From: Odobenus rosmarus divergens
Taxonomy: Eukaryota; Chordata; Mammalia; Carnivora; Odobenidae
Direction of reading: 5' to 3'
NCBI RefSeq assembly: GCF_000321225.1
Contig: NW_004450661.1
Coordinates: 947,452-1,011,451, forward strand
Length of the DNA stretch: 64,000 nucleotides
Position numbers and translations under genes: made by a program. This document shows positions 58,331-64,000 of the stretch, piece by piece; the stretch's first letter is position 1, and each line of letters starts with the position of its first letter. The notes beneath the pieces are model-generated. The model saw only the letters and a list, made by a program, of their open reading frames with translations, searched no databases and was not told the origin of the DNA.

Positions 58331-58992
58331 TCCAAGCGCAGTTTTGAGACACTTAATTCAGTATTATGGCATTCTCTAACATTGACTCTGGGTGATTTGG
58401 GGAAAGTCACTTTCCTTCTCTGGAGGAGTTTCGGCTCTTAACATGACGAATGTAGGAGATTTATTTCTAGGGGCTCTTCCATTACTTTCAGGAAATGGGG
58501 GGGGTGAGGGCGGGTATCTCAGCCTGTGTCCCCGTTCTTGTTACAGCACACATAGGTGGCCGACCCTAGTGGGTAAAAGCTTGTGGTCGCATCAAACAAA
58601 ATTTCCCATCCTCTCTTGTTAGTGTGTAAGGTTTTCCTTTTTTCTTTCTTTTCTTTTTCCTTTTCTTTTTTAGTGTGCAATGTTTTCTAAGCATCAGTTT
58701 CCTGCTCTGCAATATTGGGCATATGAACAGGACCTCTTTGTGTGTGCACTGCTGTGACAATGAAGTGAGATGCGCTGGTACCCTTAAATATTGGTTGGTA
58801 TTTTTATTATAGCACAACATAAAGTCAGGGCATTTAAACAACTCCGCTACCACCCGTTTAAGGGGAGGAGTCCCATAGACCCAAAAGGAAGCACAAAGTA
58901 AGCCCACCCATCTAAGCACCCGGGCAGCCCCAAGCCTGCCCGCCCACCTTCTCGACCTCAGAGAACCAAAAGGCACGCGTGCATGCGCTTCC
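58331..58992. other. Upstream flank of UTP25
   Basis: A TTTTC-rich tract lies near 58630-58670, and CpG content rises from about 58900. No gene recognised. Confidence 0.5.
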
Positions 58993-59009
58993 AAAGAGCT
59001 TCACTGGAG

Positions 59010-59214
59010 GGGCACCTGGGTGGCTCAGTCAGTTAAGTGTCTGCCTTCGGCTCAGGTCATGATCCCAGGGTTCTGGGATCTGAGCCCCCGTTGGGCTTCC
59101 CTGCTCAGCGGGGAGTCTGCTTCTCCCTCTCCCTCTGCTGCTCCCCCTGCTTGTGTTTTCTCTGTGTCTGTCTCTCTCTGTCAAATAAATAAATTTAAAA
59201 ATCTTAAAAAAAAA
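59010..59214 (+). mobile_element. CAN-SINE next to the UTP25 promoter
   Basis: Head GGGGCACCTGGGTGGCTCAG, CT-rich linker, AAATAAATAAATTTAAAAATC and a poly-A tail. The duplication AAAGAGCTTCACTGGAG / AAAGAGCTTCACTAGAG lies at 58993-59009 and 59215-59231. Its 3' end is 200 bases before the UTP25 start codon. Confidence 0.96.
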
Positions 59215-59231
59215 AAAGAGCTTCACTAGAG

Positions 59232-59414
59232 GGCAGAATCGAGACCAGGAAGTTCTAACGCCTGTGGTACAGCTATGACGTAAAACGGCTCTGCTTTCTG
59301 GCAACCTGCTTCCGCCGTAAAGCGCCGTGGGCGACCCCGCGTGTGTGAGCTGACGAGACAGCTGCTTGGTGGGAAACGCGTCTCTTGAAGGTGCGCGGCT
59401 TTGACGTTTTTGCT
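59232..59414 (+). promoter_or_regulatory. UTP25: UTP25 promoter and 5' UTR
   Basis: A CpG-rich block of under 200 bases between the SINE and the start codon, with GACGT motifs at about 59277 and 59403. No TATA box is seen, as expected for a housekeeping ribosome-biogenesis gene. The exact start site cannot be read from sequence. Confidence 0.65.
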
Positions 59415-59521
59415 ATGGGCAAACGCGGGAGCCGCAGCCAGAGCCAGCTGCTCACCACCCTGACTAAGAAGCAGAAGAAGCATCTTCGGGATTTCGGCGA
59501 GGAGCATCCCTTCTATGACAA
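59415..59521 (+). CDS. UTP25: UTP25 coding exon 1
   Basis: ATG in context GCTATGG, encoding [20 protein letters not shown] through EEHPFYD plus two bases. Donor GACAA|GTATGG. The donor was placed by phase: only this cut joins exon 2 as [13 protein letters not shown]. Confidence 0.95.
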
Positions 59522-62500
59522 GTATGGAGGGGCAGTGCCGGGGCCAGCGGCGCCCGTGGCTTTTCCCAACTTGGGCCCGCCGGTCTCCCTGGGCATCGGG
59601 GCAAGGCTGCTCCCCACTCTTCCCGTGCTTCCCCAGCGCGCTCGGCTTGGGGGGGTGCCGGTGGCATCCCGCCCGAGATGGGGTTCTTCGTGGGTCCTCC
59701 TGCTTTTGTTGAGCCCTTAGCTTTAAGTTAGACCGCACGCCCCCTGTGGGGGTGGGGTGCTGGTTTTTGCACCGTCAGAGGTTTTCTAAGATTGTTTTTG
59801 GTTTTTCGTGTGTTTTTAAAGAATTGTCTCGGCCCTCAGACATCGCTCTTCTATCCAGTTACAATGAGGAAACCAGTGTATCGGTAATTGTGGGCTCCTC
59901 TCGAAGTGTCCAAACTCTCAGGGTCTTAGTGCTCACCCGCCACTCCACTTGGGGCCGCTTCATCAGCAATTAGGGGCATTATAATTAAGAAATGTGCTAG
60001 AAAAGGTCTTTTATTTGCTAAAGTGATACTTCTTTCCGATGAGAGCCAGTTAAGTCTGTCATGTGACCTTGTTAAACTTTTAATTTGTCAGTTACTATCA
60101 GTTTGTTAGGTTCTTAAAATCCCTGTCCAGGTGCATATGTGGCTTTTACATGACTATACTTATGATGTATTTATAATAGTATACTCTGCTTTTTTGCTTT
60201 AAAGTTATCATTAGACTTTTTACTAATTGCTACATGCTAGTAGAGTTTAACATTACCTGTTTCTTCTCAGGGTTTCTGGAAAGGAGGCAAAACCACAGAT
60301 TTATCAACTGGTAATGCTTTATGCCTTTTTTTTATAGTAGTTGATTCTCAGTTGTTTAAGATTATATATAATGTTAATAAAGCCTGGCTACATTTCCACT
60401 CCTTTCGATTTTAGATGTAAGCTATTATTTTAGTAATATTGCTTAGTGTTGAATGCAGATGTCTGTTATAATGCCATTGTGATAACTAGTATGGTAGCCA
60501 GAGTTTGAAACTCTCCTGAGAGACTAGCCTATTAGAACCTGTCAAGGAGACTTACCAGAGGGCTCTTGGTGAATCCTAAAGGAGTATCTTGTTTACTTAA
60601 CATAAAAGGAGCCACAAACTGAAGAAAGGTCCTAACTCATTACAACAAACTGAAAAAACCAATACATTCTTTTGTTGTATTGCAATTTTCCTGTTGCTCC
60701 TTTCAGCATGCCAAATATCTGACACATAGATTAGATCTCCTTATAATCTAAAGCTCTGTTTTTAGTCCACTTTCTTCCCATACAGAACATAAGCAGTTCA
60801 AAGAAGATGAAAAGATTCTAAAATCATAGCTAGACTAGCTTTTTTGGGTTTTGGGTTTTGGGTTTTGGTTTCTTTTTGAGAGAGAGAAAGAGCACACGCA
60901 TGCATGGGGTAGGGAGGGGGAGAGAGAATTTTAAGCAGGCTCCACACCGAGCACAGAGCCCAAAGTGAGGCTGGATCCCATGACACTGAGATCATGACCT
61001 GAGCCAAAATCAAGATTCAGACACTTAACTGACTGAGCCACTCAAGCATCCCACTAGACTAGCTTTTTAAAATAACTTGGTTGCTGTGCATCATTGAATA
61101 GATAAGAGTGCATATTTACAGAAAAGCTAATTTTTATTTATGCAAGTCGGAACCAGTTATATTTTTGGCCTAATGATAATCATAAGGTAGAAATAAGAAT
61201 AATATGTTTGTTTTAAAATTTCCCTTTTTCCAGGGCGCCTGGGTGGCTCAGTCGGTTAAGTGTCTGTCTTTGGCTCAGGTCATGATCCCGGGGTCCTGGA
61301 ATCAAGCCCCATGTAGGGCTCCCTGCCCAGTGGGGAGTCTGCTTCTCCCTCTCCCCCTCCCACCACACATGCTCTCTCTTTCTCTCTCAAATAAATAAAA
61401 TCTTTAAAAAGAAATAAAATAAAATTTCCCATTTTCCTTTTAGTCAGAGAGTTCAGATACTTCAGGTTCTGAAAGTGAGGCAGAGAGTGAACCAGAACAA
61501 GTTTCTGGGTACCACAAACTACTTGCCACATTAAGGAATGCTCCAGAAGAAGATGAGGAGGAGGAAGATGAAGAAGAGGAAGAAGACAGTGCCGTAGATG
61601 AGGCGGAAATAAACAGTGAAGATGGTGATAGTGACGTCAGTGTGGAGAAAGAGACAACAGGAGAGTCTACCAAAGTGCAGGAGAGTAAGTGTCTTTGGTG
61701 TGTGGGCTCATCATCTTCATCAGGACAGATTGCCCCATGAGCACAGTGCCTTGTACTGTGTGAGTTGGATGAAAGCACATGGATCCAAAGCAGAGACTCT
61801 TAACCTTGTTGATTCAGTGATATCTTTGAGAATCTGTGAAAACACAGGACCCTATGGCCAGAAAAATGCAGAAGTAATATTTTTGCTTATGATTTCCAGG
61901 ACTTCATCAGTCCTAGGTAAAGATCCCTTGATTCAGAGGAAAGAGAACATAATGCTGTTTTTGACAGTCTCAAAGAGATCACTGGCCTTTCCTTAGAGAA
62001 ACCAAGTTTAATGGAAGACAGACAAAATATACAAAAATTTTCAACAGCAGATTTGTATGGAATAGCTAGCTATAAGGCTTGAAGAGATTCCAGCTGGTTG
62101 CACATTGTCAGAGTAAATGAGGGGGGCTTCAGAGAACAGCTGAGATTGAAAGCTTAAAGAACTATATCTCACTCGGACTTCTAGGTGAATTTTTTCTTTT
62201 AACTTTAAAACTAACTTTATGGAGGTATGATTTACATGCAATAAAGTGTACCCGTTTTAAGTATACAATTAAATGAGTTTGACACATACATCTATGTTAT
62301 TATCACTGAAATCAAGATTGAGAACATTTCCAATACTGCCAGAACGTGTCTTCTTGTCCTTCTGTAGTCAGTTCCCCTTCTCTGGCATGAGGCAATCACT
62401 GACCTGTTTTCTTTCACTAAAGATTAGTTTTGTCTGTTCTAGAAATTCATATAAATGGAAGCATACAGTATGTACCCTTTTGTGTCTGGCTTCTTTGGCT

Positions 62501-62945
62501 CCTCACGTTTTTTGTGACTGATCAATGTTGTTCATGTATTAGTAATTCATGACTTTGTATTGCTGGTTTCGTATCTCATTGTCAATATGTATGAGTAACT
62601 TTTTATATCACACTGTAATGCCTGTTTTCCTTGCAGCTGTTTTTTCTCTATAAGGTGTCATACATCATTCTCAGTATTTTAATTCATCAGTTTTACAGGG
62701 ATAAAAGTTCATTGCCTCAGACTTAGGGTTTGTTTTGTTTTGTTTGTTTTTTATTTCCTGTTTTGGATTTTTAGAAGTGAAAAGTTTGTGCTTTTTTTTT
62801 TTATTATAAAAGTAATATATACTTACCATAAAAATTTAAGAGGGTAGTGTAGTTAACCTGTATCTCCACCACCTTGGGATAAACACCTTTAACATTTTAT
62901 ATAACCTTCCATTACTCTTTATGGATATATGTGTGAGTAAAAGTA

Positions 62946-62976
<31 letters not shown>

Positions 62977-63844
62977 ATGTGTATGTGCATAATGGGCTCA
63001 TACACTTCTGTAACTTACTTTTTTCTTTAATAGTATACCACAGATCTTTTCCTTGTGAATAATCATGGATTCATATTAGCTTCTTTTTTTTTCTTTTTTT
63101 AAAGATTTTATTTGTTTATTTGACAGAGAGAGACATAGCGAGAGAGGGAACACAAGCAGGGGGAGTGGGAGGGGGAGAAGCAGGCTTCCTGCGGAGCAGG
63201 GAGCCCGATGTGGGGCTCGATCCAAGGACCCTGGGATCATGACCTGAGCCAAAGGCAGACGTTTAATGACTGAGCCACCCAGGCGCCCCCAAATTAGCTT
63301 CTTAATTACATGGTATTTCATTGTACATGATATGTGGTAATTTAATTAGTACTCCATTGATAGAAAAGGATGAAATCAATTTTTCCAGTTATTTCTTGTC
63401 ATAAGCATTAGTGCTGCTTTGAACATCCTTACATGTACATCTTAGTGTACTTTGTCTAGTTATCATCTTAAAATAAATTTCTAGAAGTGGAAGTGGGTCA
63501 ACCATCAGGCTTAATTTTGAAACTTAAGTCTTCCACCTGAATTTGCTTAAAAGTAAATAATAGCAATAAACATCAGTGTTGATTTAGGCTAAGGAATTAA
63601 ATTTTATTTGTCCATAGAAGTATAATTACATTTATGCATAAATAATTTTACAAAATGTTTCTCAAAATCACAGGTACGGTTTTACCAGCTGACCCTGAAG
63701 GAAAAGGTGGGGATGGGCTGCTTGGCACATCACAAGAATCCCTTGAGGAGTTTACAGATGCAAAACACGAGTCACTCTTCAGCCTGGAAACCAATTTTCT
63801 TGAAGAGGAAAGTGGAAGCACATGTTCTCTGAAAGTATCACAAG
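59415..63844 (+). CDS. UTP25: U3 snoRNA-associated protein UTP25 (DIEXF/Def), N-terminal coding exons (partial)
   Basis: Four exons with GT/AG borders join in frame to encode the first 186 residues; the human protein is about 756 residues, so most of the gene lies beyond the window. The start is basic ([13 protein letters not shown], then [10 protein letters not shown]), fitting a nucleolar protein. A serine/aspartate/glutamate-rich region and a long acidic tract follow in the third exon, and then [20 protein letters not shown] in the fourth. From established knowledge, UTP25 is a small-subunit processome component needed for 18S rRNA maturation. Its zebrafish counterpart, Def, also controls p53 turnover and the size of digestive organs. 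The helicase-like body of the protein is not in view. Two SINEs sit in intron 2; one abuts the exon 3 acceptor. Confidence 0.96.
59522..60270 (+). other. UTP25: UTP25 intron 1
   Basis: Its first 230 bases remain CpG-rich, continuing the promoter island; the rest is AT-rich. No repeat recognised. Confidence 0.65.
60271..60310 (+). CDS. UTP25: UTP25 coding exon 2
   Basis: A 40-base exon between acceptor TTTCTTCTCAG and donor CTG|GTAATG. It encodes [13 protein letters not shown] after the shared lysine codon. Confidence 0.93.
60845..61053 (-). mobile_element. Diverged CAN-SINE with GGGTTTT tail
   Basis: The inverted head 'gagccactcaagcatccc' and body are diverged. The tail is three to four GGGTTTT units instead of AAAT units. 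The duplication CTAGACTAGCTTTTT lies at 60830-60844 and 61054-61068. Confidence 0.9.
61232..61420 (+). mobile_element. CAN-SINE inserted in the exon 3 splice-acceptor region of UTP25
   Basis: Head GGGCGCCTGGGTGGCTCAGT and an AAATAAATAAAATC tail. The duplication AAAATTTCCCTTTTTCC / AAAATTTCCCATTTTCC lies at 61215-61231 and 61421-61437. The right copy is the pyrimidine tract of the exon 3 acceptor, so the element inserted into that tract. Confidence 0.95.
61444..61684 (+). CDS. UTP25: UTP25 coding exon 3 (acidic tract)
   Basis: Acceptor CCTTTTAG and donor GAGA|GTAAGT. It encodes [20 protein letters not shown], then a run of about 15 nearly unbroken aspartate/glutamate residues, and ends near ESTKVQE plus one base. 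The GAA/GAG/GAT run is a likely site of in-frame length variation. Confidence 0.95.
62946..62970. repeat. (GT)n microsatellite
   Basis: Twelve GT units, followed by imperfect ATGTATGT units. Confidence 0.93.
63086..63292 (-). mobile_element. CAN-SINE, antisense in UTP25 intron 3
   Basis: T-rich start, AAAGATTTTATTTG, GACAGAGAGAGAC linker and the inverted head GAGCCACCCAGGCGCCCC. The exact 11-bp duplication ATTAGCTTCTT lies at 63075-63085 and 63293-63303. Confidence 0.95.
63674..63844 (+). CDS. UTP25: UTP25 coding exon 4 (last in window)
   Basis: Acceptor AAAATCACAG and donor CAAG|GTCAGA. It encodes [18 protein letters not shown] through CSLKVSQ plus one base, including the conserved [20 protein letters not shown]. 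Confidence 0.95.
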
Positions 63845-64000
63845 GTCAGAGCAGTGTGTGTTCGCATTCAGCAGGTGCTTAGTATGGGGGCTTGTGCACT
63901 AATACGTGTTAAATCTCCTATTACTGGAATGAGCAGCAATAGAAACAGTTTAGAACGTATATCTAGAACTGGGCAGAAATACTTCTCAGAACTATTTTGT

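Larger units (their letters stand above)
60311..61443 (+). other. UTP25: UTP25 intron 2
   Basis: It contains an inverted SINE (60845-61053) and a sense SINE (61232-61420). The latter reaches to within 23 bases of exon 3. Otherwise AT-rich unique sequence. Confidence 0.7.
62190..63530 (+). repeat. L1M LINE 3' remnants
   Basis: First piece: 'aactttatggaggtatgattt', 'caattaaatgagtttgacac' and 'tcatataaatggaagcatac'. Second piece: 'accttccattactctttatg', 'agtactccattgatagaaaa' and 'aaataaatttctagaagtgg'. Both match ancient L1 3' regions in sense order. Confidence 0.7.
61685..63673 (+). other. UTP25: UTP25 intron 3
   Basis: Dominated by ancient L1 3' sequence from about 62190 to 63530, interrupted by a (GT)n run and a SINE. 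Nothing is recognised at 61685-62190. Confidence 0.65.

Overview
This is a stretch of mammalian nuclear DNA, not a microbial locus. It has short exons with GT/AG borders, long introns, CpG-rich promoters, and a dense load of interspersed repeats. About twenty tRNA-derived CAN-SINEs (SINEC), including two of the older SINEC2 type, mark it as Carnivora. The SINE tail consensus (a CT-rich block, then CTGTCAAATAAATAAA, then AAATCTTTAAAA) looks more like an arctoid caniform (bear, seal, mustelid) than a cat or dog, but that finer call is inference.

Four protein-coding genes lie in the order and orientation of human 1q32.2. TRAF3IP3 (+) contributes its last nine coding exons (6473-15663); its earlier exons are upstream of the window. 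C1orf74 (-) is a single-coding-exon gene at 16300-17112, convergent with TRAF3IP3. IRF6 (-) is complete: coding exons at 22087-33504, a non-coding exon near 34.1 kb, a CpG promoter near 38.2-38.5 kb, and a 3' UTR reaching down to about 19.0 kb. UTP25/DIEXF (+) starts at 59415, and its first four coding exons are present; the rest lies beyond the window. All exon phases join in frame with no stop or frameshift, so every gene looks intact where it can be seen.

The 21 kb between the IRF6 promoter and UTP25 holds no recognisable gene. It contains ancient MIR, L2, L1 and ERVL-MaLR LTR fragments and several SINEs. It also holds a GC-rich, repeat-free block at about 47.86-49.16 kb, which lies where the IRF6 craniofacial/epidermal enhancer MCS-9.7 should be. 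That block contains a tandem p53/p63-family half-site pair at 48134-48153, about 9.7 kb upstream of the inferred IRF6 start.

The four genes are neighbours rather than a pathway. TRAF3IP3 is an immune adaptor, IRF6 an epithelial transcription factor, UTP25 a ribosome-biogenesis factor, and C1orf74 is uncharacterised. I found no new biological system. The most notable points are a five-residue contraction of IRF6 relative to my recollection of the human protein, a SINE that landed in the UTP25 intron 2 acceptor and duplicated its pyrimidine tract, a SINE next to the UTP25 promoter, a three-level nested insertion at 5.2-6.0 kb, and the candidate p63 element.
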